64,000 nt of DNA. Origin: Sediminibacterium salmoneum NBRC 103935. Its GTDB lineage: Bacteria; Bacteroidota; Bacteroidia; Chitinophagales; Chitinophagaceae. The notes beneath the pieces are model-generated. The model saw only the letters and a program-made list of their open reading frames with translations, searched no databases and had not been told where the DNA came from. Both the position numbers and the translations under genes were made by a program. The DNA lies in assembly GCF_000511175.1 (NCBI RefSeq), contig NZ_KI866530.1, positions 671,056 through 735,055 on the forward strand, given 5' to 3'. The stretch's first letter is position 1, and the number at the start of each line of letters is the position of its first letter. This document shows, piece after piece, positions 1 through 8,856 of this stretch.

Positions 1-49
1 TATATAGACGACAACAAACGTAACGACCGGCGTTATATCCATTCAATAT

Positions 50-2467
50 TTATTTGGCGTTCTTTACGTATTTCTCCAACCATTGGAATTGTTCCCAAAG
101 GGTATGTAATACATTCTCTTTTCCTCTGTACCCATGTGCTTCATAAGGCAGGTATACAAATCTTACTGTTCCTCCGTTGCCTTTGATGGCCGCAAATAAT
201 CTTTCGCTATTGATTGGATAAGTTCCGGTATTATCGTCTGCTTCTCCGTGGATCAATAGAATAGGGGTTTTAATTTTATCTGCATAGCTAAACGGACTCA
301 TCTGGTAATAGAGATCTGGGGCCTGCCAGTAAGTTCTGTCTTCATTTTGAAAGCCAAAAGGCGTAAGCGTTCTGTTGTAAGCTCCGCTTCTGGCAATGCC
401 TGCTTTAAACCAATTGGTATGTGCCAGTAAATTGGCAGTCATAAATGCTCCGTAACTATGTCCGCCAACTGCTACTCTGTTTTTATCGGCAACGCCCATG
501 CCAGATAAATGTTCAATGGCAGCAGCTGCATTTAATTTAAGCTGTTCAATAAAATTATCATTGGGTTTTTTGTCTGTGCCTGAAGCCACAATCGGCATTT
601 CTGCATTGTCAAGAACTGCATAACCCTGTGTAACATAGTAAATAGGAGAGCCCCAGCTTAAAGTAGTGAAACGGTCTTTGCTGCCTCTGATCTGAGCTGC
701 ATCGGCTGCGGAATTGAACTCTCTTGGATAGGCCCATATAATCAGGGGTAATGGCCCTTTGCTCTTATCATAACCACTGGGTAAATACAAATCTCCGGTT
801 AAATCTACGCCATCCGCGCGCTTGTATTTAATTTTTTCTTTTGTTACCGTTTCCAGTGCGGGATAAGGGTTTGTAAAAGTAGTGATAGCCCGGTCGGCCA
901 TTTTTAGCTTCAGGTTCTTAATATAATAATTGGGAACCTGCTTTTGTGATTCTTTTCTGGTTAGTAATACCAGATTATTGGCATCCAGTACTTCTGAGAC
1001 TTGTTCAAATTCACCTTCATTGCATCTCCAGATAATTTCATTTTGCTTAGTGGTTAAATCGAATTTAGCAAGGAATGGGAGGTCTCCCTTTGGGGATGAG
1101 CCAGTAGTATTGTTCAGTAATAGTTTGGTTCCGTTATCAACTGTAACAATTACGTTTCTTCCAAAATTGTTTTTTGCTGTTACGGGTGATCCGGGGTTGC
1201 CGTATGCATCTGTTTGGTTTCTTTCGTATAATAATTCAAGGCTTTCTTTCTTTGAATTGTATAAGCTAACTCTCCCAAGTTGCTTGCTTCTTGAAATTTC
1301 ATTCACCAGCGCAATATTTTCGTTGCCCCAGGTTGTTCCTGCATAACGAAGTTTTGTTTTAAACAAAGTTCTGGGTGAACTGTTAAAAGGAGCGCTTAAT
1401 GCCAATACCGCATCTCTGAATTCTACCTGTTTTTTAATCAATCCGCTATCCAATGGTTCTGCCCATGTAATGGTAGCTGCTTCATCATCTCTCCAGTCAA
1501 ATGCTCTGGGAACATTCTGGGTATTGTCGTAACCGGAAGGAGTACCTTCTGTTGAAGGTAATTCTACCAGTAGTTTAATGGTATTGCCGGCAAGGTCTGT
1601 AATTATCATTTTAGAGGGGAAACCATTGGCAGTTACCAGATAAGAGAAGGGTTGCTGTAACTGCTTCTGCAGCATGTATTTTTTATCAGGAGATAAACTG
1701 AAGCTGCTGAGGATGCATGGTTTGCCGGAAAGCGTTTCTACTCCATTTTTATTGATGACCAATTGGGATGTAGCATAAAACTGAAAAAGCTGTTCATCAT
1801 ATGGACTTTTAATTAAATCCTGATAAGTAGGGCTGGGGGCCGCTTTGCCAAGGTTCTGCTGGATGGTTGGTCCTTTAGGAGTTATTGGCTTTTTAGGTGC
1901 AGCTGATGCAATGGATACGGTTGACTTGTATACGATGGTATTATCGTCTACCCAGGTGTAGGCATTTCCCAATACCGAATTCAAAGGACGCTTGTTTATT
2001 TTGGTTGCCTTTTTGGTTGCTATATCAATCACATATAAATCAACCTGAGTGCCAGATGTATTTGTAAATGCAATTTTATTTTCTGAAGGGCTCCAGCTTA
2101 CTGATCCGGCAAGCAAATTGGCAGGTATTCCGGTAATTGAATAAGTCTTGTTTTCTTTCAGTTGTTTCAATTGAAAATTGTTGATGAAATTCTGCCTGCT
2201 GGGAGAAAAATTATTGGGGTTTAGTCTTAAGCCGGCAACCCTGATTTCAGGTTGTCCCAGTTCTTCCACCGTTGGGTAAGAGTTTCTGCCAGACAAAAGC
2301 ATCCAGGTAGCAGATCCGTCAATACTTACTGCCGGAGTGGGGGCTGCCAGCAATAAATCTGCAATCACTTTAGGGGGAGCCTGATAGCTAACAGCATCCT
2401 GTGCTTTCAGAAACAGGCTGGATCCTGATAGCGTAAGGGCCAGAAGAATGATTTTTTTCATTTTCAT
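50..2467 (-). CDS. Secreted S9 family serine peptidase (glutamyl endopeptidase-like)
   Basis: An 805-residue protein with an N-terminal signal peptide (hydrophobic stretch ending near residue 22 at KAQ), a long beta-propeller-like middle, and a C-terminal alpha/beta-hydrolase domain of the prolyl oligopeptidase family. The nucleophile motif GGHSYGAFM lies near residue 670, followed by an Asp in GEADDNTG and a His in YEAHGYRG, which gives the Ser-Asp-His order of the S9 family. The RSGAYNRTLTPFGFQ stretch after the nucleophile resembles the glutamyl endopeptidase (S9D) branch. It probably degrades peptides in the periplasm or outside the cell. It is transcribed divergently from the his operon, and a second start codon lies two codons downstream. 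Substrate preference is inference from family resemblance. Confidence 0.9.
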   Translation of the reverse strand: MKMKKIILLALTLSGSSLFLKAQDAVSYQAPPKVIADLLLAAPTPAVSIDGSATWMLLSGRNSYPTVEELGQPEIRVAGLRLNPNNFSPSRQNFINNFQLKQLKENKTYSITGIPANLLAGSVSWSPSENKIAFTNTSGTQVDLYVIDIATKKATKINKRPLNSVLGNAYTWVDDNTIVYKSTVSIASAAPKKPITPKGPTIQQNLGKAAPSPTYQDLIKSPYDEQLFQFYATSQLVINKNGVETLSGKPCILSSFSLSPDKKYMLQKQLQQPFSYLVTANGFPSKMIITDLAGNTIKLLVELPSTEGTPSGYDNTQNVPRAFDWRDDEAATITWAEPLDSGLIKKQVEFRDAVLALSAPFNSSPRTLFKTKLRYAGTTWGNENIALVNEISRSKQLGRVSLYNSKKESLELLYERNQTDAYGNPGSPVTAKNNFGRNVIVTVDNGTKLLLNNTTGSSPKGDLPFLAKFDLTTKQNEIIWRCNEGEFEQVSEVLDANNLVLLTRKESQKQVPNYYIKNLKLKMADRAITTFTNPYPALETVTKEKIKYKRADGVDLTGDLYLPSGYDKSKGPLPLIIWAYPREFNSAADAAQIRGSKDRFTTLSWGSPIYYVTQGYAVLDNAEMPIVASGTDKKPNDNFIEQLKLNAAAAIEHLSGMGVADKNRVAVGGHSYGAFMTANLLAHTNWFKAGIARSGAYNRTLTPFGFQNEDRTYWQAPDLYYQMSPFSYADKIKTPILLIHGEADDNTGTYPINSERLFAAIKGNGGTVRFVYLPYEAHGYRGKENVLHTLWEQFQWLEKYVKNAK

Positions 2468-2558
2468 ATGATGATAAAATTTATAAGGGAATCAATTCCC
2501 CAAATTAACAATTAATCTCCGTGCTACCCGATCAATCCCCCTGCTTTTAAAATATTTT

Positions 2559-2588
2559 TTGTCTTTCCGAATCTCCCCTGTAGTTTTG
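2559..2588 (+). promoter_or_regulatory. his operon promoter (Bacteroidota type)
   Basis: TTG at 2559-2561 and TAGTTTTG at 2581-2588 match the Bacteroidota -33/-7 consensus TTG and TAnnTTTG, with a 19-base spacer. The -7 element ends only seven bases before the start codon of the his leader peptide at 2596. The transcript is therefore expected to begin within a few bases of that ATG. Confidence 0.75.
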
Positions 2589-2595
2589 CAACGAA

Positions 2596-2646
2596 ATGAA
2601 ACAAAATTTACATCTACACCACCATCATATGCAACCCAAAGGGTAG
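2596..2646 (+). CDS. hisL: his operon leader peptide
   Basis: This is a 16-codon open frame reading MKQNLHLHHHHMQPKG followed by TAG. Five of its codons are histidine, in the pattern H-L-H-H-H-H (2611-2628). It lies just downstream of a good promoter and just upstream of an intrinsic terminator and hisG, the classical layout of a ribosome-mediated attenuator that senses charged tRNA-His. There is no Shine-Dalgarno motif and almost no room for a 5' untranslated region. The stop codon lies inside the sequence GGTAGGC (2642-2648), which can pair with the upstream arm of the terminator. The peptide itself is expected to have no function beyond being translated. Confidence 0.88.
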   Translation: MKQNLHLHHHHMQPKG

Positions 2647-2688
2647 GCATCGGTGTATTGTATCATGATATTGAACACGGAGCTTACC
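2642..2688 (+). promoter_or_regulatory. his antiterminator stem
   Basis: GGTAGGC (2642-2648) pairs with GCTTACC (2682-2688) through seven base pairs including one G-U. The helix can be extended inward by TC/GA (2650-2651 with 2680-2681) and GTGT/ACAC (2653-2656 with 2675-2678), with a bulged A and one G-G mismatch. GCTTACC is also the 5' arm of the terminator, so the two structures are mutually exclusive. A ribosome stalled on the His codons leaves 2642 onward free, whereas one at the stop codon covers it. Pairing was read by eye and not computed. Confidence 0.7.
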
Positions 2689-2705
2689 AAATGGTAGGCT
2701 TTTTT
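2681..2705 (+). terminator. his attenuator terminator
   Basis: The stem AGCTTACC (2681-2688) pairs with GGTAGGCT (2693-2700) across an AAAT loop, with one G-U pair, and is followed at once by a T run (2701-2705). It sits between the his leader peptide and hisG and would stop transcription when the antiterminator does not form. Confidence 0.85.
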
Positions 2706-2733
2706 GTTTTATTAATTGAATAAAAAATTGAAT

Positions 2734-3609
2734 ATGGAAGCGAACAATGAATGTAACAAGTTGAGATTGGCAATTCAGAAGAGTGGTCGTTTGCACGATG
2801 ATTCTATGAAACTTTTAAAAGAATGTGGAATTGATATTAGTAATGGTGTAAATAAGCTGAAAGCTGAAGCAACCAATTTCCCCATTGAAGTGTTCTTTCT
2901 TAGAGACGATGATATTCCCCAATATGTGGAAGATGGGGTTGCAGACATTGGATTCGTGGGTGAGAATGTCATTTTTGAAAAAAACAAACAAGTAACCATA
3001 CCTGAAAAACTGGGATTTGGTAAGTGCAGATTGAGTATTGCAATCCCCAAAGGGAAGGACTACCCTTCGTCACAATACCTGCAAGGCAAAAAAATTGCTA
3101 CCAGCTATCCTGTGATTGTAAACAACTATTTACAGCGTCAGGGTGTTACAGCAGAGATACATGAAATTAGTGGAAGTGTAGAGATTGCACCCGGAATTGG
3201 TTTGGCAGACGCTATCTGTGATTTAGTCAGCAGCGGATCTACGCTTTTCATGAATGGACTAAAGGAAGTGGAAGTAATTTTTGAATCACAGGCTGTTTTG
3301 ATTAAACAGGCAGCATTGAATCCCACACAGGTTCAGCTGCTGGAGCGTTTAATATTCCGGATTCAGTCTGTTAAAAAAGCAAAAAACAATAAGTATATTT
3401 TATTGAATGCGCCGAATGAAAAGCTGAATGATATCATTTCACTGTTACCTGGCATGAAAAGCCCTACGGTCTTGCCACTGGCAACCGAAGGATGGAGCAG
3501 CGTGCACAGTGTGTTAAACGAGAATGATTTTTGGAATATAATTGAACAATTGAAAGAGGCAGGTGCAGAAGGAATACTGGTTGTACCAATTGAAAAAATG
3601 ATAATGTAA
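2734..3609 (+). CDS. hisG: ATP phosphoribosyltransferase, long form
   Basis: First enzyme of histidine synthesis; it joins ATP and PRPP. The protein is 291 residues from the ATG at 2734, which follows the attenuator T run. An upstream TTG at 2716 in the same frame is less likely to be the start. The catalytic domain begins LRLAIQKSGRLHDDSM, and the PRPP-binding segment DLVSSGSTLFMNGL lies near residue 165-180. The length and the C-terminal segment from about residue 210, ending in GAEGILVVPIEKM, fit the long HisG form with an ACT-like regulatory domain, which is normally feedback-inhibited by histidine. It is the first gene of the his operon, with hisD starting one base after its stop. Confidence 0.97.
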   Translation: MEANNECNKLRLAIQKSGRLHDDSMKLLKECGIDISNGVNKLKAEATNFPIEVFFLRDDDIPQYVEDGVADIGFVGENVIFEKNKQVTIPEKLGFGKCRLSIAIPKGKDYPSSQYLQGKKIATSYPVIVNNYLQRQGVTAEIHEISGSVEIAPGIGLADAICDLVSSGSTLFMNGLKEVEVIFESQAVLIKQAALNPTQVQLLERLIFRIQSVKKAKNNKYILLNAPNEKLNDIISLLPGMKSPTVLPLATEGWSSVHSVLNENDFWNIIEQLKEAGAEGILVVPIEKMIM

Positions 3610-3610
3610 A

Positions 3611-4885
3611 ATGAAAACAATTGCTTTTCCTCTAAAGTCTGCGTGGGAATCTATCATTGCCAGACCTGTGGCAGATAGTAGTACTTTAATGGCCAGGGTT
3701 AAAACTGTGCTGGAAGAGGTTCAACAGCAGGGAGATGCTGCTGTTCAAAAATACACTCAGCTTTTTGATGGGGTTGTATTACCTGAATTCATCGTTACCG
3801 AGGAAGAAATTCAGGAAGCTGTTGCTCTGTTGGATGATGACTTAAAGAAAGCCATAGAAACAGCGGCAGCCAATATTCGTGCTTTTCATGCAAATCAGTT
3901 AATGGCAGATCCGGTTATTGAAACCATGCCCGGAATTCAATGCTGGAGAAAATCGGTTGGGATTGAAAAAGTGGGTTTATATATTCCCGGTGGTTCTGCC
4001 CCTTTGTTTTCAACTATTTTAATGCTTGGCATTCCTGCTTCAATCGCAGGGTGTAAAGAAGTAATTCTTTGTTCACCACCAGATAAATCTGGTAAGCTGC
4101 ATCCGGCTATTTTATTTGCGGCTCAATTAGTGGGTATCCGGAAAATCTTTAAGATTGGGGGAGTCCAGGCAATCGGGGCTATGGCATATGGAACAGAATC
4201 CGTTCCTGCTGTGTACAAAATTTTTGGCCCGGGCAATCAATATGTAACGGCAGCCAAACAACTGGTTCAGATGGATGGATTGGCCATTGATATGCCTGCC
4301 GGCCCTAGTGAAGTTTGTGTGCTGGCTGACGATACAGCCGTACCGGCTTTTGTAGCTGCTGATTTGTTAAGTCAGGCGGAACATGGACCCGATAGTCAGG
4401 TTATACTGGTAAGCACTTCTGCTGCAATTATTGATCAGGTAAATGCAGAACTGGAAAAACAACTGTCAGCATTACCCCGAAAAGATATTGCTGCTATAGC
4501 GCTTTCCAATAGTCGTGCTGTAATAATGAATACCATAGAAGAGGCCATTGAGTTGGTAAATGCCTATGCAGCAGAACATTTGATTATTGCCAGCAATAAC
4601 GCGGAATCCTTAGCAGAAAAAATTGTGAATGCAGGATCTGTATTCATTGGCCATTATTCACCAGAATCCGTTGGCGATTACGCAAGCGGCACCAATCATA
4701 CTTTGCCTACCAATGCCTATGCAAGAATGTACAGTGGTGTTAGCGTAGATAGTTTCGTAAAGAAAATAACTTTTCAAAAACTAACCAGAGAAGGTTTGTC
4801 CTCCATTGCCGGCACCGTAGAAATAATGGCTGAAGCAGAAGGATTAACCGCTCATGCAAGAGCAGTAAGTATCAGAACAAAATAA
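3611..4885 (+). CDS. hisD: Histidinol dehydrogenase
   Basis: Catalyses the last two oxidations, histidinol to histidine, using NAD and zinc. At 424 residues it matches the usual family length. Visible family segments are YIPGGSAPLFSTILM, FGPGNQYVTAAKQLV, DMPAGPSEVCVLAD and SQAEHGPDSQVILV. AAEHLII carries the catalytic Glu-His pair, and NHTLPTNAYARMYSGVSVDSF lies near the C-terminus. The gene starts one base after the hisG stop and ends seven bases before hisC, so translation is probably coupled within the operon. Confidence 0.97.
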   Translation: MKTIAFPLKSAWESIIARPVADSSTLMARVKTVLEEVQQQGDAAVQKYTQLFDGVVLPEFIVTEEEIQEAVALLDDDLKKAIETAAANIRAFHANQLMADPVIETMPGIQCWRKSVGIEKVGLYIPGGSAPLFSTILMLGIPASIAGCKEVILCSPPDKSGKLHPAILFAAQLVGIRKIFKIGGVQAIGAMAYGTESVPAVYKIFGPGNQYVTAAKQLVQMDGLAIDMPAGPSEVCVLADDTAVPAFVAADLLSQAEHGPDSQVILVSTSAAIIDQVNAELEKQLSALPRKDIAAIALSNSRAVIMNTIEEAIELVNAYAAEHLIIASNNAESLAEKIVNAGSVFIGHYSPESVGDYASGTNHTLPTNAYARMYSGVSVDSFVKKITFQKLTREGLSSIAGTVEIMAEAEGLTAHARAVSIRTK

Positions 4886-4892
4886 ATAAAGC

Positions 4893-5951
4893 ATGTTTAA
4901 TATAAATACACTTGTAAGAGAAAATATAGCCCGATTAACACCTTATTCTTCTGCAAGAGACGAGTTTAGTGGAGAAGCTAAAGTGTTTTTGGATGCCAAT
5001 GAAAATAGTCTGGGTTCTCCATTAAAAAAATGGTACAACCGATACCCGGACCCACATCAGAAATCTATTAAAGAAAAGCTTTCACAGGTGAAAGGGATAG
5101 ATGCCGGGCATATATTCCTTGGGAATGGCAGCGATGAATGTATTGATTTGTTATACCGTTGTTTTTGTAATCCGGGTAAAGACAATATTATTATATGTCC
5201 ACCAACCTATGGCATGTATGAAGTGAGTGCAAATATCAATGATGTTGCAGTGAAAAAAGTTTCTCTGTTGCCCAATTTTCAATTGGATTTATCAGGTATA
5301 GAAGATGCCATTGATGAAAATACGAAATTAATCTGGGTATGTTCTCCCAACAATCCAACAGGCAATTCGCTCAAAAGATTAGACATAGAAACCCTGTTGA
5401 ACAATTTTAAAGGATTGGTGATTGTGGATGAAGCCTATATTAATTTTTCCAAGCAAAAATCATTTGTTCAGGAATTAACAGAATATCCCAACCTGGTTGT
5501 ATTGCAAACTTTAAGTAAGGCATGGGGTTTGGCAGGATTAAGGCTGGGGATGGCTTTTGCCTCTACCGCTATTATCGAAATCCTGAACAGAGTTAAACCT
5601 CCATATAATATTAATCAGGCCACACAGGAGCTGGTGCTTAGCGCGCTGGAAGAAGTAGGTCAGGTGAATGATATGATTCGTTTGCTGGTTGATATGCGGG
5701 AGGCATTGGCTGAAGTTTTTGCTTCTATGCCAACCGTTGAAACGGTCTATCCTTCTGATGCCAATTTTATTTTGGTGAAAATAAAAGAGGCCAGGGCTGT
5801 GTATGAATTTTTATTAACAAAAGGAATTGTATTGAGGGATAGAAGTAATGTGCAGCTTTGTAACGACTGCCTGCGAATTACCGTAGGCTCAGAACAGGAC
5901 AATACTTTACTGGTTGATGCCATGCAGGACTGGTATCAATTGAATGCTTAA
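4893..5951 (+). CDS. hisC: Histidinol-phosphate aminotransferase
   Basis: A PLP enzyme that converts imidazole acetol phosphate and glutamate to histidinol phosphate. It has 352 residues of the class I/II aminotransferase fold. The substrate segment LDANENSLGSP is at the start, CSPNNPTGN and VDEAYINF are in the middle, and the PLP lysine is in LQTLSKAWGLAGLRLG near residue 210. It follows hisD by seven bases. Next comes a 26-base gap and then two exported redox genes rather than hisB, which breaks the usual his order. Confidence 0.96.
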   Translation: MFNINTLVRENIARLTPYSSARDEFSGEAKVFLDANENSLGSPLKKWYNRYPDPHQKSIKEKLSQVKGIDAGHIFLGNGSDECIDLLYRCFCNPGKDNIIICPPTYGMYEVSANINDVAVKKVSLLPNFQLDLSGIEDAIDENTKLIWVCSPNNPTGNSLKRLDIETLLNNFKGLVIVDEAYINFSKQKSFVQELTEYPNLVVLQTLSKAWGLAGLRLGMAFASTAIIEILNRVKPPYNINQATQELVLSALEEVGQVNDMIRLLVDMREALAEVFASMPTVETVYPSDANFILVKIKEARAVYEFLLTKGIVLRDRSNVQLCNDCLRITVGSEQDNTLLVDAMQDWYQLNA

Positions 5952-5977
5952 TTTCACTCCTTAATTAATAGTATACT

Positions 5978-7222
5978 ATGAAAAAATATCTATTGGGAGT
6001 TCTTGGCTTTTTGCCTTTATTATCTGTTAGTGCACAAAAGCAGCCTGAAGTGCCTATTAAACTTCCAGCTGGTTTTTCCAGTCAGATTGTAGCCAGTAAT
6101 TTCGGAAGGGTAAGACATATTGCCGTAAATACCAATGGTGATTTGTACATGAAACTCGATCGCCTGGTAAACGGAAAAGGAATTTATCGTCTCAGAGATA
6201 AAAACAAAGATGGTATTATGGAAGATACCCTTGCCTTTGGTAATTACACGGGAACGGGCATCGGTATTTATAAAGGTTATTTATACGCAACATCAGATGA
6301 AACCGTATATCGCTATCAGCTAGACACCAATCAGGATATCGTGAATCCGGATAAGCCTGAAATAGTAGTGGAAGGTTTGTTAAATCTACGTCAGCATGCA
6401 TCCAAGTCTATCACTTTCGACAAAGCAGGAAATATATATGTTAATATCGGAGCCCCTTCCAATGTTTGTCAGGAAAAAGACCGTCAGAAAGGATCTCCCG
6501 GAATGACGCCTTGTCCCATTCTTGAAACGGCTGGAGGTATCTGGCAGTTCAGTACTGCCAAACTTAATCAGAAATTAGCCGATGGAGTTCGGTATGCTAC
6601 CGGTATGCGGAATGCATTGGGTATTGACTGGAATCATGAAGTGGATGATTTATATGCAACCATTCACGGAAGGGATATGTTGTTTCAGTATTTCCCTGAA
6701 ATGTACGATCAGAAAAAAGGAGCGGAGCTTCCTTCTGAAACCTTTTACCGGGTTAAAAAAGGAGATGATTGCGGCTGGCCTTTTGTTTACTGGGATCATT
6801 TCCAGAATAAGAAAATCTTGAGCCCCGAATATGGTGGCGATGGCAAAAAAGAGGGTGCACCCAATGCTATAAGCCCATTGGTAGGATTTCCGGGGCATAT
6901 GGCACCCAATGCATTGTTGATGTACAATGGCAATCAGTTTCCGGCAAAATACAAACACGGGGCTTTTATTGCCTTTCACGGCAGCTGGAACAGAACTCCG
7001 GAGCCACAGGAAGGATTTTATGTAGTATTTGTGCCCATGAAAAATGGAATGCCAACGGGCAACTGGGAAGTTTTTGCCGATGGTTTCTCTGGCATGAGTC
7101 CGGTTACTAATTTGTCTGCAGCCAAGCATCGCCCAACGGGGTTGGCAATGGGACCCGATGGTGCAATCTATGTATCGGATGATAAAGTCGGTTATGTCTG
7201 GAAAATTTCTTACAAACCATAA
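5978..7222 (+). CDS. Exported PQQ-dependent sugar/sorbosone dehydrogenase-like protein
   Basis: A 414-residue protein with a signal peptide (LLGVLGFLPLLSVSAQ) and a beta-propeller of the soluble glucose/sorbosone dehydrogenase family. Family-like segments include GFSSQIVASNFGRVRHIAV near the start, YATGMRNALGIDWNHEVDDL, GDDCGWPFVYWD, and FIAFHGSWNRTPEPQEGF and GPDGAIYVSDD near the end. Such proteins oxidise aldoses or aldehydes in the periplasm using PQQ and pass electrons to a cytochrome. The adjacent cytochrome c gene five bases downstream supports that reading. The substrate is unknown. Its place between hisC and hisB, on the same strand with short gaps, is unusual because it has no known role in histidine synthesis. 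Confidence 0.88.
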   Translation: MKKYLLGVLGFLPLLSVSAQKQPEVPIKLPAGFSSQIVASNFGRVRHIAVNTNGDLYMKLDRLVNGKGIYRLRDKNKDGIMEDTLAFGNYTGTGIGIYKGYLYATSDETVYRYQLDTNQDIVNPDKPEIVVEGLLNLRQHASKSITFDKAGNIYVNIGAPSNVCQEKDRQKGSPGMTPCPILETAGGIWQFSTAKLNQKLADGVRYATGMRNALGIDWNHEVDDLYATIHGRDMLFQYFPEMYDQKKGAELPSETFYRVKKGDDCGWPFVYWDHFQNKKILSPEYGGDGKKEGAPNAISPLVGFPGHMAPNALLMYNGNQFPAKYKHGAFIAFHGSWNRTPEPQEGFYVVFVPMKNGMPTGNWEVFADGFSGMSPVTNLSAAKHRPTGLAMGPDGAIYVSDDKVGYVWKISYKP

Positions 7223-7227
7223 GTACT

Positions 7228-7683
7228 ATGATGAAACTGATTCTTGTATTATTTTGCTCGATTGCGGCTGATTTTTCAGGCTCTGCACAGACCAAGCCAT
7301 CAGGTAAGCAGTTTAAAGCAAGCACTTCTTCGGCTAAGCAAGGCTTGAGTATATTGCAGATGAGCAATGGCAAAAAAGTATATGATTTATACTGCCAGGC
7401 TTGTCATCAGGCAGATGGCAATGGGGTACCCAGATTGAATCCGCCTTTGACCGGAACGGTATATGTTAACGGAAGCAAAACAAGACTAATTGATATTGTG
7501 CTGAATGGACTTTCTGATCCCATTGAAATAAATGGGGAAGAATACAACAACCCTATGGCAGCCCATGATTTTTTAACCGATCAGCAAATTGCTGATGTGT
7601 TAACGTATGTGCGAAACAGTTTTGGAAATAAATCAGGACCCATTACTGAGCAAGAAGTGAAAAAGCAAAGAGCAAAAAAATAA
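7228..7683 (+). CDS. Exported c-type cytochrome
   Basis: A 151-residue protein with a signal peptide (ending near SGSAQ) and one c-type heme site, CQACH, near residue 55, in the context YDLYCQACHQADGNG. A likely axial methionine lies in NPMAAHDFLTDQQIADVLTYVRNSF, the typical C-terminal helix of class I cytochromes c. It probably takes electrons from the preceding PQQ-type dehydrogenase, because the genes are five bases apart. Its stop codon is one base before the hisB start, so it is locked into the his transcript. Confidence 0.9.
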   Translation: MMKLILVLFCSIAADFSGSAQTKPSGKQFKASTSSAKQGLSILQMSNGKKVYDLYCQACHQADGNGVPRLNPPLTGTVYVNGSKTRLIDIVLNGLSDPIEINGEEYNNPMAAHDFLTDQQIADVLTYVRNSFGNKSGPITEQEVKKQRAKK

Positions 7684-7684
7684 T

Positions 7685-8815
7685 ATGAAAAGGATTTTAT
7701 TTATTGACAGGGATGGAGTGGTTTTGCAGGAGCCTCCTGTTGATTTTCAAATTGATGATATTTATAAAACCAGTTTTGTAAAGGGAGCTTTAACGCAGTT
7801 GTCACGGATTGCTGCTGAATTTGATTTTTATAAAGTGATGGTGACCAATCAGGATGGATTGGGAACCGATTCTTATCCCGAGTCTCAGTTTTATCCTTAC
7901 CACGATCTGATGATCAGAACCCTGGACTCTGTTGGGTTTGTATTTGACGAAATGATTGTAGATAAAACATTCGCCTCTGACAATCAGCCCACCCGTAAAC
8001 CTGGTACTGCTTTGCTCAACCACTTAATAAATAATCCTGCTTATGATCTGGCAAATTCCTTTGTAATAGGTGATCGGTGGAGTGATATTCAGCTGGCAAT
8101 GAATCTGGGAACAAAAGCCATTTATTTAAAATCTGGGTTACATGAATTAAGCGTTGAACAGGAAGAATTATTTAAAGAAGTTATTGTACTGGAGACTGAT
8201 TCCTGGGAAGCGATTTATCAGTTTTTAAAAACCGGGCTCAGACAAGTGCATCATGAAAGAAATACCAATGAAACCCAGATATCTATTGATTTGAATATGG
8301 ATGGAACCGGAAGGGCGAATATTCATACAGGGCTTGGGTTTTTTGATCATATGCTTGATCAGATTGCCAGACATGGTAAGATTGATCTGGCCATTGAAGC
8401 AAAAGGAGACTTACATATTGATGAACACCATACAATTGAAGATACGGGCATTGCCCTGGGGGAAGCTTTTGCAAAAGCACTTTCCGATAAGCGAGGCATG
8501 GAACGATATGGATTTGCCTTGCCAATGGACGAGGCGGATGCGAAAGTGCTGATTGATTTCGGTGGTAGAAACTGGCTGGTTTGGAATGCAGAGTTTAAAA
8601 GAGAAAAAATTGGGGAAATGCCTACAGAAATGTTTTTTCATTTCTTCAAAAGCTTTAGTGATGGTGCCAGGTGTAATTTGAATATTGAATGCAGGGGTGA
8701 TAATGAGCACCATAAAATAGAAGCTATTTTCAAGGCATTTGCCAAAGCTGTGCGTATGGCCGTGAAAAGAGACCCATTAAGTAATCATTTGCCTTCTACC
8801 AAAGGGGTGTTATAA
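7685..8815 (+). CDS. hisB: Bifunctional histidinol-phosphatase / imidazoleglycerol-phosphate dehydratase
   Basis: A 376-residue fusion of the enterobacterial type. The N-terminal HAD phosphatase (about 1-170) starts FIDRDGVVLQEPP with the Asp-x-Asp nucleophile motif and has RKPGTALL and FVIGDRWSDIQLA. The C-terminal dehydratase (about 185-376) has GLGFFDHMLDQIARHG, the metal-binding DEHHTIEDTGIALGEAF and a second metal site in GDNEHHKIEAIFKAF. It catalyses two non-consecutive steps of histidine synthesis. It starts one base after the cytochrome gene and is followed by a new promoter and the trp attenuator. Confidence 0.97.
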   Translation: MKRILFIDRDGVVLQEPPVDFQIDDIYKTSFVKGALTQLSRIAAEFDFYKVMVTNQDGLGTDSYPESQFYPYHDLMIRTLDSVGFVFDEMIVDKTFASDNQPTRKPGTALLNHLINNPAYDLANSFVIGDRWSDIQLAMNLGTKAIYLKSGLHELSVEQEELFKEVIVLETDSWEAIYQFLKTGLRQVHHERNTNETQISIDLNMDGTGRANIHTGLGFFDHMLDQIARHGKIDLAIEAKGDLHIDEHHTIEDTGIALGEAFAKALSDKRGMERYGFALPMDEADAKVLIDFGGRNWLVWNAEFKREKIGEMPTEMFFHFFKSFSDGARCNLNIECRGDNEHHKIEAIFKAFAKAVRMAVKRDPLSNHLPSTKGVL

Positions 8816-8822
8816 TTATTTT

Positions 8823-8852
8823 TTGTGTTTTCCTTCTTAAGTCTCATATTTG
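8823..8852 (+). promoter_or_regulatory. trp operon promoter inside the his operon
   Basis: TTG at 8823-8825, a 19-base spacer and CATATTTG at 8845-8852 match the TTG / TAnnTTTG consensus with one mismatch in the -7 element. The spacing is identical to that of the his promoter. The element ends four bases before the trp leader ATG, so transcription from it would begin essentially at the start codon. Confidence 0.6.
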
Positions 8853-8856
8853 TGTT

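Noticed and set aside
930-1346. 138-codon open frame on the plus strand
   Set aside because: It lies antisense within the S9 peptidase gene, which has clear family motifs, and its translation shows no recognisable features.
6650-7129. 159-codon open frame on the minus strand
   Set aside because: It is antisense to the PQQ-type dehydrogenase gene and is a shadow of its codon usage.
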